The position numbers were made by a program, and so were the translations under genes. Of a DNA stretch of 52,479 bases, positions 44,193-52,479 are shown piece by piece. Source of the stretch: Parvibaculaceae bacterium (GTDB lineage Bacteria; Pseudomonadota; Alphaproteobacteria; Parvibaculales; Parvibaculaceae); the NCBI GenBank assembly GCA_029209985.1, contig JARGNZ010000022.1, positions 1 to 52,479 of the forward strand. Direction: 5' to 3'. Within the stretch, counting starts at the first letter, position 1; every line of letters begins with the position of its first letter. The notes below the pieces were generated by a model. It was not told the DNA's origin. It made no database searches and worked only from the letters and a program-made list of their open reading frames with translations.

Positions 44193-45272
44193 ATGATCCC
44201 CCAAGAACAATTGCGTAAAGTCCTCGACCGGTTTGAGGCGGTGCAGTCTGAGATGAACTCTGATGTTGCGCCGGAGAAATTTGTTGCTCTTTCTAAAGAG
44301 TTTTCCGACCTTCAGTCAGTGGCAGAAACTGCACAGGCGTTGCTGCAAGCCCGATCGGATCTAGAGGATGCCAAAGAGATGTTGGCAGACCCTGAGATGG
44401 CGGAAATGGCGCGCGAGGAAATGACCCGATTGAATGGGGACATGCCAAAGTTAGAGCGCGCCATGCAATTGCTGCTCTTGCCTAAAGACGCGGCCGATGA
44501 GTTGAACTCTATTATTGAAGTGCGCGCCGGTACTGGGGGCGATGAGGCCTCTTTGTTTGCCGGCGATTTGTTCCGCATGTATCAGCGGTATGCCGATTTG
44601 CAGGGTTGGAAAGTGGAATTGATTTCTGCAGCTTCTGGCGATGTAGGTGGCTTTAAGGAAGTTGTTGCGTCTGTGCGCGGCAAGGGCGTGTTTGCCAAGT
44701 TGAAATTTGAATCTGGTGTGCACCGGGTGCAGCGGGTGCCGACGACCGAGTCGGGGGGGCGTATTCATACGTCAGCTGCGACGGTTGCGGTTTTGCCTGA
44801 GCCGGAAGAGGTGGACATTAAACTGGAGGACAAAGATCTGCGGATTGATGTGTTCCGGGCCAGTGGTGCTGGTGGGCAGCACGTGAACACGACCGATAGT
44901 GCGGTGCGGATTACGCACTTGCCAACCGGGATCGTTGTGAACCAGCAGGATGAAAAGTCGCAGCATAAAAACAAAGCCAAGGCGATGTTGATTATGCGGG
45001 CACGTTTGTTTGAAGCAGAACGCAGCCGTGTGGACCAAGAGAGATCTGAAGCTCGCAAAGATCAGGTCGGCTCCGGCGATCGTTCAGAACGCATTCGGAC
45101 TTATAACTTCCCTCAAGGACGGGTGACGGATCACCGGATCAATCTGACTTTGCATAAATTGGATAATATTCTGGCGGGTGACGGTCTGCATGAGATGATC
45201 GATGCATTGATTGCAGAAGACGAAGTCCGCCGGTTGGCCAGCATGGGTGAGGATGAGGCTGGGGACGCGTGA
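44193..45272 (+). CDS. prfA: Peptide chain release factor 1
   Basis: Terminates translation at UAA and UAG. 359 residues: the stop-codon motif P183-T-T185 of class PxT, the GGQ motif at 227-229 (S-G-A-G-G-Q-H-V-N) that triggers peptide release, and the conserved [14 protein letters not shown] stretch. The first half is the usual helical domain. prmC, which methylates the GGQ glutamine, starts at its stop codon. The ATG at 44193 has no clear Shine-Dalgarno. Confidence 0.98.
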   Translation: MIPQEQLRKVLDRFEAVQSEMNSDVAPEKFVALSKEFSDLQSVAETAQALLQARSDLEDAKEMLADPEMAEMAREEMTRLNGDMPKLERAMQLLLLPKDAADELNSIIEVRAGTGGDEASLFAGDLFRMYQRYADLQGWKVELISAASGDVGGFKEVVASVRGKGVFAKLKFESGVHRVQRVPTTESGGRIHTSAATVAVLPEPEEVDIKLEDKDLRIDVFRASGAGGQHVNTTDSAVRITHLPTGIVVNQQDEKSQHKNKAKAMLIMRARLFEAERSRVDQERSEARKDQVGSGDRSERIRTYNFPQGRVTDHRINLTLHKLDNILAGDGLHEMIDALIAEDEVRRLASMGEDEAGDA

Positions 45273-46129
45273 TGGCAACGCGGGCAACAGCTTTTCGATC
45301 TGCGTGGAGCCAGTTTCGCGATCTTCAGCTTGAAAGTGCTGAATTGGATGCCCGGCTTATTTTATGTGCGGCGGCTGAGTGTTCAGAGTTGAGCTTTATT
45401 ACAGACCCTGATGTTGAATTGACGTCCCCGCAACTCAAAACATTTGAGACATATGTGATGCGCCGCTGCGCACGTGAGCCGGTTGCGCGGTTGCTTGGAG
45501 AACGGGAGTTTTGGGGATTGCCTTTTGCGTTGGGCCCGGACACGCTTGATCCACGCGCTGACACTGAGGTTTTGGTAGAAGCGGTGCTTGAGCAAGTGGG
45601 CAAAGCCAATGGGCGCTTGAACGTGCTTGATTTGGGGACAGGCTCGGGGTGCATTCTGATTGCTTTGTTGCGTGAACTTAGCCATGCCCAAGGAACCGGG
45701 GTGGATGTTTCAGCCGGGGCTTTGCGTGTGGCGGCATTGAACGCGGAGCGGCATGGGGTGGGTGACCGTACTAACATGCGACCGGGCAGTTGGTTCCAAG
45801 CACTTCCCGAGACATCGAAAAAGCAGTTTGATGTTATTGTCTCCAACCCGCCGTATATTACGATTGAAGAGATGGAGGCCTTGGCCCCAGAGGTTAGTTT
45901 GTTTGATCCGCCTGCGGCCCTCGTGGCGGGGGTTGATGGATTAGATGCTTACCGGGTCATTATTGAGGGGGCGCAAGACTATCTTTCGCTTACAGGATTT
46001 TTGGCTTTTGAATTAGGGGCTGGTCAATTTGATGCGGTTTCTGCTCTTGGGCGGGCTGCAGGGTTGCGGGTGCTGGGCGGCCGTGATGATTTAGCCGGTC
46101 ATAAACGTGTTATTCTGTTGGGTGCCTAG
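45272..46129 (+). CDS. prmC: Release factor glutamine N5-methyltransferase PrmC
   Basis: Methylates the glutamine of the GGQ motif in release factors. 285 residues: an N-terminal helical domain and a class I methyltransferase domain with SAM loop LDLGTGSG (near 118) and the catalytic N192-P-P-Y195 motif, followed by FDPPAALVAGVDGLDAYR. The ATG at 45272 overlaps the prfA stop by one base (TGATG), so it is translationally coupled; a GTG three bases earlier is possible. It pairs functionally with prfA. Confidence 0.97.
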   Translation: MATRATAFRSAWSQFRDLQLESAELDARLILCAAAECSELSFITDPDVELTSPQLKTFETYVMRRCAREPVARLLGEREFWGLPFALGPDTLDPRADTEVLVEAVLEQVGKANGRLNVLDLGTGSGCILIALLRELSHAQGTGVDVSAGALRVAALNAERHGVGDRTNMRPGSWFQALPETSKKQFDVIVSNPPYITIEEMEALAPEVSLFDPPAALVAGVDGLDAYRVIIEGAQDYLSLTGFLAFELGAGQFDAVSALGRAAGLRVLGGRDDLAGHKRVILLGA

Positions 46130-46704
46130 GCGTTTGGGTCTGACTTCAAAGCCGTCATAACGACATAGGCCTCTTCATGATATGGGGGGCGGGCTTTCCT
46201 TTTTGGCGGTTTTCTGTGTTTTCTCAAAAAAGGGGTTGGAATAAGTTGTTTGAGCCGCTAGGTTGATTTCAGGGAATCGAGCGACAGGGTTGGATCGCCA
46301 CTTTCTGATCTTCTCAATCATGAGTGTATCGTTGGCCGTTAAACATAGGTTGGCGTTAAATTCATACCAGAGAAATGCAATTAACCTTTGTAGCGAGTGG
46401 CTACCGTGTGGTTACGCATTTAGATCAGTTTTCAAACATTCAGATGGATTAAGAGACGCACACGCGTCTGGAATAAATGAGAGATTTGGTTTTATAGCGA
46501 CACGCATGAATATGCGGGGAAGCGCTGGCCAGCTAATTGATTTCTCAAATAGAGGCAACGGTATTCTTCAAGGTCGAGATAGTTGGACTTTGAATGACGG
46601 GTGCCAGATTGAATTCTTTTCGGCGCTGCCGAATTTTACAAAATAGAAATCCGTTTGTAACGGTGTTCACCATATGTCGAGACTGTCATGAGAGTAGTAA
46701 ACCC
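46130..46704. other. Long AT-richer gap with an orphan reading frame
   Basis: 575 bases between prmC and the DUF4167 gene. A reading frame from an ATG at 46320 to 46646 (108 codons, plus strand) has no recognised family and no Shine-Dalgarno, so I do not call it a gene. A perfect 6-bp hairpin, AGACGC-ACAC-GCGTCT, is at 46454-46469 without a T-run. The DUF4167 promoter presumably lies near 46640-46700. The rest is featureless to me. Confidence 0.45.
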
Positions 46705-47277
46705 ATGAAGCAGGGTCAAAACCCTAGACGCCCGCGCGGACGCGGACGTAAACCACAAAACCCATTGGGTCGAAGCATGGATAGCAATGGCCCTGACGTG
46801 AAAGTCAGAGGCACAGCGCAGCATATTTGCGACAAGTACCAAAACCTTGCGCGTGATGCTCATTCTGCTGGAGACCGCATTGCGGCGGAAAATTATTATC
46901 AACATGCAGAACATTATTTGCGGTTGATTTTGCAGCACCAAAGCACGAATGAGCAGCAAAATGCTCGCCATCAGAACAATAATAATGATGACGGGCGTAA
47001 CAATGGGGAAGAAGCTTCTGGTTCTTCCGATGACAACCCGCAAGAAGCAGCGCAAGGCACCAATGCCGAGCCGGGGCGCGAAGGATCTGAAGCGGCGCAG
47101 TCAAGCCAATCTAATCGATCCGAGGCGGGCCAAAGCCCACGCCGTCGTCAACCGCGCCGCCGCCGCCCACCAAAAACAGAAGCATCTGCTAGTGATGAGG
47201 GTTCTGCAAAATCTGGTGAGAGTGAAGCTGGCGATACGCCAGCACCGACGCCAACACCGGATACGGCCTCAGCCTAA
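46705..47277 (+). CDS. DUF4167 domain protein, RNA-binding-like
   Basis: A 190-residue protein of unknown function that sits between prmC and clpB in many alphaproteobacteria. The N-terminal 75 residues match DUF4167: a basic RGG-like patch (NPRRPRGRGRKPQNPLGR) and VRGTAQHICDKYQNLARDAHS followed by AENYYQHAEHYLRLI. The rest is low complexity: Asn/Gln/Glu-rich with a second basic patch (RRRQPRRRRPPK) and an acidic tail. The ATG at 46705 begins the conserved region and has GAGAG ten bases before; longer readings start upstream in the gap. Nucleic-acid binding is likely from composition. Terminator at 47301. Confidence 0.88.
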   Translation: MKQGQNPRRPRGRGRKPQNPLGRSMDSNGPDVKVRGTAQHICDKYQNLARDAHSAGDRIAAENYYQHAEHYLRLILQHQSTNEQQNARHQNNNNDDGRNNGEEASGSSDDNPQEAAQGTNAEPGREGSEAAQSSQSNRSEAGQSPRRRQPRRRRPPKTEASASDEGSAKSGESEAGDTPAPTPTPDTASA

Positions 47278-47300
47278 CTCGTGTGAGAATAGAATATGTG

Positions 47301-47325
47301 AAGGGTCGGCTTGCCGGCCCTTTTT
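47301..47325 (+). terminator. Terminator of the DUF4167 gene
   Basis: AAGGGTCGG (47301-47309) and CCGGCCCTT (47314-47322) pair with one wobble across CTTG and end in five T (47321-47325). It is 23 bases after the stop. Confidence 0.85.
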
Positions 47326-47333
47326 CGTGCGCG

Positions 47334-47381
47334 TTGCTGTCTGGATTGCTGGCTGGACTGCTGTCTGGGCGGCTGGCTTAT
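47334..47381. repeat. Four imperfect 12-bp tandem repeats
   Basis: TTGCTGTCTGGA, TTGCTGGCTGGA, CTGCTGTCTGGG and CGGCTGGCTTAT follow one another at 47334-47381, between the DUF4167 terminator and clpB. The first three agree at nine or more of twelve positions. The 47326-47599 gap otherwise shows no gene. Confidence 0.6.
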
Positions 47382-47599
47382 GGTTTAATGTGCTTCACGC
47401 GACTATTTTTATCCGCTCCTCTTGTGTGGTTTAATTGCAACGCCCATATCTAAGGTAAGGGTGGTGCCTTGTTAAGGGCTGCCTGTCACACTGCCTATAG
47501 TGACCTTCATCGATCACTTATAGGTGCCATGTAGAGGCGTTGAGATCATGCCGCCGGGTTTTGCCCTTGGATGATTTGGACGTGCTGAAAGGAATGATC

Positions 47600-50203
47600 A
47601 TGGATCTGGAAAAATATACTGACCGGGTGCGCGGCTTTGTGCAATCAGCGCAAGGGCTGGCGACACGCTCTGGACATCAACGGTTTTTACCTGAACACCT
47701 TTTGAAGGTGTTGATTGATGATGAAGAAGGATTAGCGGCAAACCTCATGCGTGCGTCTCGGGCAAAGCCCGGCGTGGTGCAAGATGGGGTCGATGCCTAT
47801 TTGGACGCTCAGCCTAAAGTAGAAGGGTCGGGCGCGGGGCAGCTTTATCTCAGCCCTGAGGCAAGCAAAGTTTTTGATCAGGCAGAAGCGCTGGCAAAAA
47901 AGGCGGGCGATACATATGTCACCGCTGAGCGGCTTTTGTTGGCATTGACCATTGAGCCTGGCACAGAATCTCATAAATTATTGAAAGCAGCAGGGCTCAC
48001 TCCCCAGCGATTAAATGAGGCGATTGAAACTGTGCGCAAAGGGCGAACGGCAGATACGGCATCGGCAGAAGACGGCTATGATGCGTTGAAAAAGTATGCA
48101 CGGGACTTAACGGCAGATGCCTTGGAAGGGCGACTTGACCCCGTGATTGGACGGGATGAAGAAATCCGACGCTCTGTGCAAGTTTTGTCACGCCGTACAA
48201 AGAACAACCCGGTTCTTATCGGTGAACCCGGTGTTGGTAAAACAGCTATCGCGGAAGGCCTTGCGTTACGCATTGTCAACGGTGATGTGCCTGAAAGCTT
48301 ACGCTCTAAAAAACTGATGTCACTCGATTTGGGTGCCTTGATTGCGGGTGCTAAATACCGGGGTGAATTTGAGGAGCGGCTGAAAGCGGTGCTGGCAGAG
48401 GTGACCTCTTCTGACGGGGGCATCATTTTGTTCATCGATGAAATGCATACGTTGGTCGGAGCGGGCAAGACGGACGGGGCAATGGACGCGTCTAATCTTC
48501 TTAAACCTGCTCTGGCGCGCGGTGAGCTACATTGCGTTGGTGCCACGACGTTGGATGAGTACCGTAAGCATGTTGAAAAAGATGCAGCTTTGGCGCGTCG
48601 GTTCCAACCTGTCTTTGTGTCTGAACCGACGGTTGAAGATACCGTGTCTATTTTGCGCGGGATTAAAGAGAAGTATGAGCTGCACCACGGGGTGCGGATT
48701 TCTGACTCTGCTCTTGTGTCCGCAGCAACGCTGTCTGATCGATATATTTCCGACCGGTTCTTACCTGATAAAGCCATCGACTTGATGGATGAAGCGGCGA
48801 GCCGTTTGCGGATGCAGGTTGATTCGAAACCTGAGGAGCTGGACGAGTTGGACCGGCGTATTATTCAGCTGAAGATTGAACGGGAAGCGTTGAAAAAAGA
48901 AACCGATACGGCTTCGGCTGAGCGGTTGGAAAAATTGGAACAAGAGCTGTCCGATTTGGAATCTAAATCAGCGTCTATTACGGCTGCATGGCAGAGCGAA
49001 AAAGAAAAGCTTGGGCGTGCACAAAAGCTGAAAGAAGAATTGGAAGTCGCGCGCCATGAGCTTGAGCAAGTGCAGCGTGCGGGTAAATTGGAACGTGCGT
49101 CTGAGCTGTCTTACGGTGTGATTCCGGGATTGGAAAAACGCTTGGCCGATACGGAAGCTGAGGAAGACACGGCAGATTCCATGGTGGAAGAAACCGTGAG
49201 CCAAGCCCATGTGGCACAAGTTGTGTCGCGCTGGACGGGTATTCCGGTCGATAAAATGCTGGAAGGCGAGCGAGAAAAACTTCTGACTATGGAGGCTGAG
49301 CTTTCGAAGCGTGTGATCGGCCAAGATGAGGCTGTCTCGTCTGTGTCGCGTGCGGTGCGCCGGGCGCGAGCGGGCTTGCAAGATCCTGCACGTCCTATTG
49401 GTTCTTTCATGTTCTTAGGGCCAACAGGTGTGGGTAAGACGGAGCTTACCAAGTCATTAGCGGACTTTTTGTTTGATGATGATCAGGCCATTTGCCGGTT
49501 GGATATGTCTGAGTATATGGAGAAGCATTCTGTCTCTCGGCTCATCGGTGCGCCTCCGGGCTATGTCGGGTACGAAGAAGGTGGGGCGCTTACCGAAGCT
49601 GTACGGCGTCGGCCTTATCAGGTTGTCTTGTTTGATGAAATCGAGAAGGCCCACCCGGATGTCTTTAACGTGCTACTGCAAGTGCTTGATGATGGACGTT
49701 TGACAGATGGCCAAGGGCGGACAGTCGATTTTCGCAATACGATTATCATCATGACCTCTAATTTGGGCGGCGAGTTTTTGGCCAATCAAAGCGAGGGTGA
49801 AGATAGTTCGGCGGTGCGCGAGCAGGTTATGGACGTGGTGCGTTCACGCTTCCGGCCCGAGTTCTTGAACCGCTTGGATGAGATTTTGCTCTTCCGTCGG
49901 TTAAGCCGCGATCAAATGGATTACATCGTTGACATCCAGTTGGGCCGGTTGCTGACATTACTCGAGGACCGCCATATCAACTTAGACCTTGATGATGCGG
50001 CCCGGAGTTGGTTGGCTGACAAAGGCTATGACCCTATCTATGGGGCGCGCCCGTTGAAGCGGGTGATCCAACGTCATGTGCAAGACCCTCTTGCCGAACT
50101 GTTGCTTGAGGGAACGGTGAAGGACGGTGATACGGTTCAGGTCTCTGCCAATGATGACGGGGTTCTCTTGAACGGGAAACTTTTCGAGATCTCTCCGTAC
50201 TAA
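47600..50203 (+). CDS. clpB: ATP-dependent disaggregase ClpB
   Basis: An AAA+ ring that rescues aggregated proteins with DnaK. 867 residues: an N domain (about 1-145), NBD1 with Walker A G-E-P-G-V-G-K214-T, a coiled-coil middle domain (about 400-525, where Lys/Glu heptads such as [13 protein letters not shown] occur), and NBD2 with G-P-T-G-V-G-K613-T and [21 protein letters not shown]. This is ClpB rather than ClpA or ClpC, from the middle domain and length. The ATG at 47600 is chosen because AAAGGA (47588-47593) lies six bases before it; an ATG at 47594 abuts that site. Terminator at 50230. Confidence 0.98.
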   Translation: MDLEKYTDRVRGFVQSAQGLATRSGHQRFLPEHLLKVLIDDEEGLAANLMRASRAKPGVVQDGVDAYLDAQPKVEGSGAGQLYLSPEASKVFDQAEALAKKAGDTYVTAERLLLALTIEPGTESHKLLKAAGLTPQRLNEAIETVRKGRTADTASAEDGYDALKKYARDLTADALEGRLDPVIGRDEEIRRSVQVLSRRTKNNPVLIGEPGVGKTAIAEGLALRIVNGDVPESLRSKKLMSLDLGALIAGAKYRGEFEERLKAVLAEVTSSDGGIILFIDEMHTLVGAGKTDGAMDASNLLKPALARGELHCVGATTLDEYRKHVEKDAALARRFQPVFVSEPTVEDTVSILRGIKEKYELHHGVRISDSALVSAATLSDRYISDRFLPDKAIDLMDEAASRLRMQVDSKPEELDELDRRIIQLKIEREALKKETDTASAERLEKLEQELSDLESKSASITAAWQSEKEKLGRAQKLKEELEVARHELEQVQRAGKLERASELSYGVIPGLEKRLADTEAEEDTADSMVEETVSQAHVAQVVSRWTGIPVDKMLEGEREKLLTMEAELSKRVIGQDEAVSSVSRAVRRARAGLQDPARPIGSFMFLGPTGVGKTELTKSLADFLFDDDQAICRLDMSEYMEKHSVSRLIGAPPGYVGYEEGGALTEAVRRRPYQVVLFDEIEKAHPDVFNVLLQVLDDGRLTDGQGRTVDFRNTIIIMTSNLGGEFLANQSEGEDSSAVREQVMDVVRSRFRPEFLNRLDEILLFRRLSRDQMDYIVDIQLGRLLTLLEDRHINLDLDDAARSWLADKGYDPIYGARPLKRVIQRHVQDPLAELLLEGTVKDGDTVQVSANDDGVLLNGKLFEISPY

Positions 50204-50229
50204 GGTTTGAGACGAACAACGCAAACTCG

Positions 50230-50256
50230 AAAGGCTGGGAGCAATCCCGGCCTTTT
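50230..50256 (+). terminator. clpB terminator
   Basis: AAAGGCTGGGA (50230-50240) pairs with TCCCGGCCTTT (50245-50255), one wobble, loop GCAA, then TTTT. It is 26 bases after the clpB stop. Confidence 0.85.
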
Positions 50257-50290
50257 GTGTGTCGTATGCTTGTTGGGTGAGGCGGGCATG

Positions 50291-50328
50291 AAAAAGCCCC
50301 CGCACCTGTGCATGTGTGGGGGCTTTTA
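50291..50328. terminator. Bidirectional terminator between clpB and the M23 gene
   Basis: AAAAGCCCCCGCAC pairs with GTGTGGGGGCTTTT (one wobble). AAAAA at 50291-50295 gives TTTTT for minus-strand transcripts, and TTTTAT follows on the plus strand. It lies 23 bases after the stop of the M23 gene, which it probably terminates. Confidence 0.85.
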
Positions 50329-50351
50329 TATTTCGTATGACTTTTAGACGT

Positions 50352-52124
50352 TTACTGCGCTGAGCTATCCGTCTTTGTTGCACTCGCATCTGCCACTTTG
50401 GTAATGGCGGGCGCATCGGCCATCATTAAATTGGTTTGGCGTTGAGCGGTAACATAATGGGCCAGCTCAGCCTTTGCCAGTTTGCGCCCGGTTGGAATGC
50501 GGATGCTTTGTGGGTTAACTTTTTTGCCGTGTACGTGCACTTCGTAATGCAAGTGCGGGCCTGTTGACCGGCCTGTTGTGCCCACGTATCCGATGACTTG
50601 TCCTTGGCGTACCCGTTGGCCTTTTTTGATGCCGCGTGCATAGCCATTCATGTGGGCGTAGGCTGTTTTATAGCCATTGGCGTGGCGAATTTTCACGTAT
50701 TTGCCGTAGCCGCCATTACGCTGTGCTTTTTCGATGATGCCGTTCCCGGCTGCATAGATAGGGGTGCCGCGCGGTGCTGCAAAGTCGGTCCCGGTGTGCA
50801 TTTTGGTGTAGCCCAAAATAGGGTGGCGGCGTCTGCCGAAGCTGGATGAAATGCGGGCACCGTCCACAGGGGTTTTCATCAGGAATTTCTTCATGGACTG
50901 GCCATCCTTGTCGAAATAATCCCAGCCCCCTTTATCGGGTTCAAAGCGCCATAGTTCGCGCTCGCGTCCGCCCACCGTCATGGAGGCATAGAGCACGTCG
51001 CCGTTGCGCACGGCGGTGCCTTTGTCGTCGTAGTCGCGGGCAAAAAAGACTTCGAATTTATCGCCTTGGCGCATCTCACGTTGGAAGTCGATGTCGTAGG
51101 AATACATGCGGATCATTTCAACAACGATCGATGCGGGTACGCCTGCTTTATCAGCTGCAAGGAAAAGACTGGAGTTGATGGTGCCTGCTGCGCGGACGTA
51201 ACCGGTTTTCAGTTCGGTGATGACTTCGTCAGCATTGTACGTGCCGTCTTCTTTACGGTTGATGGCAATGTGACGGTCAACGTCGGTGCGCATGCTGATG
51301 TTGGCAAGTTGCGCGTTGACGGGGTCGGCGCTTTCATCAGCTTGGGGCCACTGCTCAAATGTCAGGTCTAGTTTTTGGCCTGCACGTAGTTTACGCACAT
51401 CAAATAAAGGTTTGACGGCGGCGATGGCATAGTTTGCATCTGTGCGTGTCGCGCCTGAACGTGTGAGCGCTGACATTAAGGTGTCGCCGGAACGCACTTC
51501 GATGGATTTAGTCACCCGCTCAGGTTCAAAGACGGGTTGTTCTGTTTCTACTTGCGAGGGCGCTAAGGTTTCAAGCGGGCCGGTCTGTTCAAAAGAACTG
51601 GCGGCGGTGTCAGAAGGCGCAAGGCTTGCTGTGGCCAGCAGGCGCTCTTCTTCGGTTTCGGCTAAAAATGTGTTGGTGGGCTGAGCGGTCGCTTCGACGG
51701 CGTTCGCGCTCTGCTGGATTACCGGAAGGCTAGCGAGCGGGGCGATGGACCGATTGGCCTTTGTGGCATCGCCGGCAATTGCATTTGCGGCCATGCTTTG
51801 TTTCGTCGCTTTGGGAGCAAAGGAAATCAATGTCGGCGCGATGCTGGTATCTGGTGCCGTTTTGGCGGTTACCGTCGCGTCGGAAGCTGACAGCATAAAG
51901 ACCAAGCCGGTGCTCAATAACAATGCAGATGTGCCTGCAAGCACGGCAGATGCCATGCCCCAACGCCCGCTTTGTGGCAGGCTGGCCAATACTGTTTTGA
52001 GATCATCCGCTAGGCAGGATGCTAAATGACGCCCCTGATACGCAATGGATACTGATTTGGCTGCAAGCTTCGTTGCTGTGCCACTTACTATACTATCAGT
52101 CACTCTTGTCCCCGACTTGAACAC
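50352..52124 (-). CDS. Membrane-anchored M23 metallopeptidase (LysM/OapA-type)
   Basis: A cell-wall endopeptidase or division-amidase activator of 590 residues. A membrane anchor lies at about 55-80 (GMASAVLAGTSALLLSTGLVFML), a Ser/Thr/Ala-rich linker to about 200, an OapA/LysM-like domain (RSGDTLMSALTRSGA ... LRAGQKLDLTF), and a C-terminal LytM catalytic domain with zinc ligands H443-x3-D447 and H526; H524 completes HLH. All four catalytic positions are present, so the peptidase should be active. It starts with GTG at 52124 after GGGGGG. A CtrA site lies 294 bases upstream. DipM/MepM-like roles are inferred. Confidence 0.92.
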   Translation of the reverse strand: MFKSGTRVTDSIVSGTATKLAAKSVSIAYQGRHLASCLADDLKTVLASLPQSGRWGMASAVLAGTSALLLSTGLVFMLSASDATVTAKTAPDTSIAPTLISFAPKATKQSMAANAIAGDATKANRSIAPLASLPVIQQSANAVEATAQPTNTFLAETEEERLLATASLAPSDTAASSFEQTGPLETLAPSQVETEQPVFEPERVTKSIEVRSGDTLMSALTRSGATRTDANYAIAAVKPLFDVRKLRAGQKLDLTFEQWPQADESADPVNAQLANISMRTDVDRHIAINRKEDGTYNADEVITELKTGYVRAAGTINSSLFLAADKAGVPASIVVEMIRMYSYDIDFQREMRQGDKFEVFFARDYDDKGTAVRNGDVLYASMTVGGRERELWRFEPDKGGWDYFDKDGQSMKKFLMKTPVDGARISSSFGRRRHPILGYTKMHTGTDFAAPRGTPIYAAGNGIIEKAQRNGGYGKYVKIRHANGYKTAYAHMNGYARGIKKGQRVRQGQVIGYVGTTGRSTGPHLHYEVHVHGKKVNPQSIRIPTGRKLAKAELAHYVTAQRQTNLMMADAPAITKVADASATKTDSSAQ

Positions 52125-52479
52125 TGGATCCCCCCAGGAGAACGGCTTTAGACATGGCGATATGTGCCATATATGTCCAAAATCCGCCCGGTTCTGATTG
52201 AACGATGACGCTCGAATGCGCCGTTGTCAATCTATTCATCTTCTGTTCATCTTTTTTCCCAAAGCCCCCAATATTATGGAGAGGGTGCATGGCCAGTTGA
52301 ACGATTTATGGTCAACGCATACAGCAAAAGTGTGTCAAATCGGTAAGCAGCTGATGCGTCATAGGTACTAATGCAGGAACTGTGCAAAAGCAGCCCCTAT
52401 AGAGTAAGGGGAGATGGTTAACGGTCTGTTAACTATTGGGGCTGGCAGCTACAAAGGGGTGCATTTCATCCCTAGTATT
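52125..52479. other. Right-edge intergenic region
   Basis: 355 bases without a recognisable gene up to the window edge. It carries the start signals of the M23 gene (minus), a short ATGGC/GCCAT inverted repeat near 52154-52170, a CCCCT/AGGGG pair near 52396-52410, and a CtrA site at 52418-52433. A plus-strand gene may begin beyond 52479. Confidence 0.5.
52418..52433 (+). promoter_or_regulatory. Full CtrA-type site TTAA-N7-TTAAC
   Basis: TTAA at 52418-52421, seven bases, TTAAC at 52429-52433 is an exact match to the CtrA consensus. Read on the minus strand, the end extends to TTAACCAT. It can serve the M23 gene (minus) or a gene beyond the right edge. Confidence 0.6.

Noticed and set aside
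46320-46646. 108-codon reading frame before the DUF4167 gene
   Set aside because: No ribosome binding site, no recognised family and ordinary random-frame composition; described as gap content instead.
47468-47500. Possible heat-shock (RpoH) promoter of clpB: CTTGTT then CCTATAG
   Set aside because: The distance between the two elements is about 20 bases, longer than the usual 17-18 for alphaproteobacterial RpoH promoters, and the -35 lacks the GAA. It is suggestive, not supportable.

Overview
The window reads as a chromosomal segment of an alphaproteobacterium. I infer this from gene neighbourhoods typical of that class: bolA / J-domain protein / cobS / cobT; secA divergent from a parvulin gene followed by argJ and mutT; comF-grxC-nitrilase-DUF1178 next to ubiG; lysC-ptsP; and prfA-prmC-DUF4167-clpB. 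CtrA-type sites (TTAA-N7-TTAAC) and an NDUFAF5-like methyltransferase agree with this. Base composition is close to 53% GC by eye. I cannot place it to order or genus. There is no rRNA, tRNA, CRISPR array, insertion sequence or prophage. Nearly all of it is housekeeping DNA, densely packed on both strands.

Layout. 1-5 kb: cobalamin-dependent methylmalonyl-CoA mutase (scpA) and its G-protein chaperone (meaB), separated by a DUF3108 gene on the other strand. 5-9 kb: ribosomal protein L28, a VUT-type membrane protein, a phytase-like lipoprotein and an MFS permease. 8.8-13 kb: the cobaltochelatase pair CobS/CobT, which serves the cofactor needed by scpA, then a J-domain protein and BolA. 13-20 kb: a CorC-like CBS protein, aroB/aroK, a large exported protein of unknown function, xerD and accA. 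20.8-24.2 kb: an epoxide hydrolase divergent from a spinster-type MFS permease and a glutathione transferase. 24.2-28.7 kb: secA, followed on the same strand and without a visible terminator by a Rieske plus metallo-beta-lactamase-fold protein. 29-38 kb: parvulin, argJ, mutT, a lone Flp pilin, NDUFAF5-like methyltransferase, comF, grxC, nitrilase, DUF1178, a TetR regulator and ubiG. 37.8-47.3 kb: lysC, ptsP, rodZ, ispG, prfA, prmC and DUF4167. 47.6-52.5 kb: clpB and an M23 cell-wall peptidase with a CtrA site upstream.

The most remarkable gene is at 24207..25958. Its Rieske motif, metal-binding HxHxDH motif and conserved C-terminal motifs match the architecture of animal CMP-N-acetylneuraminate hydroxylase (CMAH), yet no sialic acid genes are visible here. 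Other points worth a look are an ArgJ with a lysine/alanine-rich histone-like tail, a J-domain protein with a possible N-terminal zinc module, a 12-bp perfect inverted repeat in the ubiG-lysC gap, and 12-bp tandem repeats upstream of clpB. Where several starts were possible, the choice was made from Shine-Dalgarno spacing and family conservation, and this is stated entry by entry.
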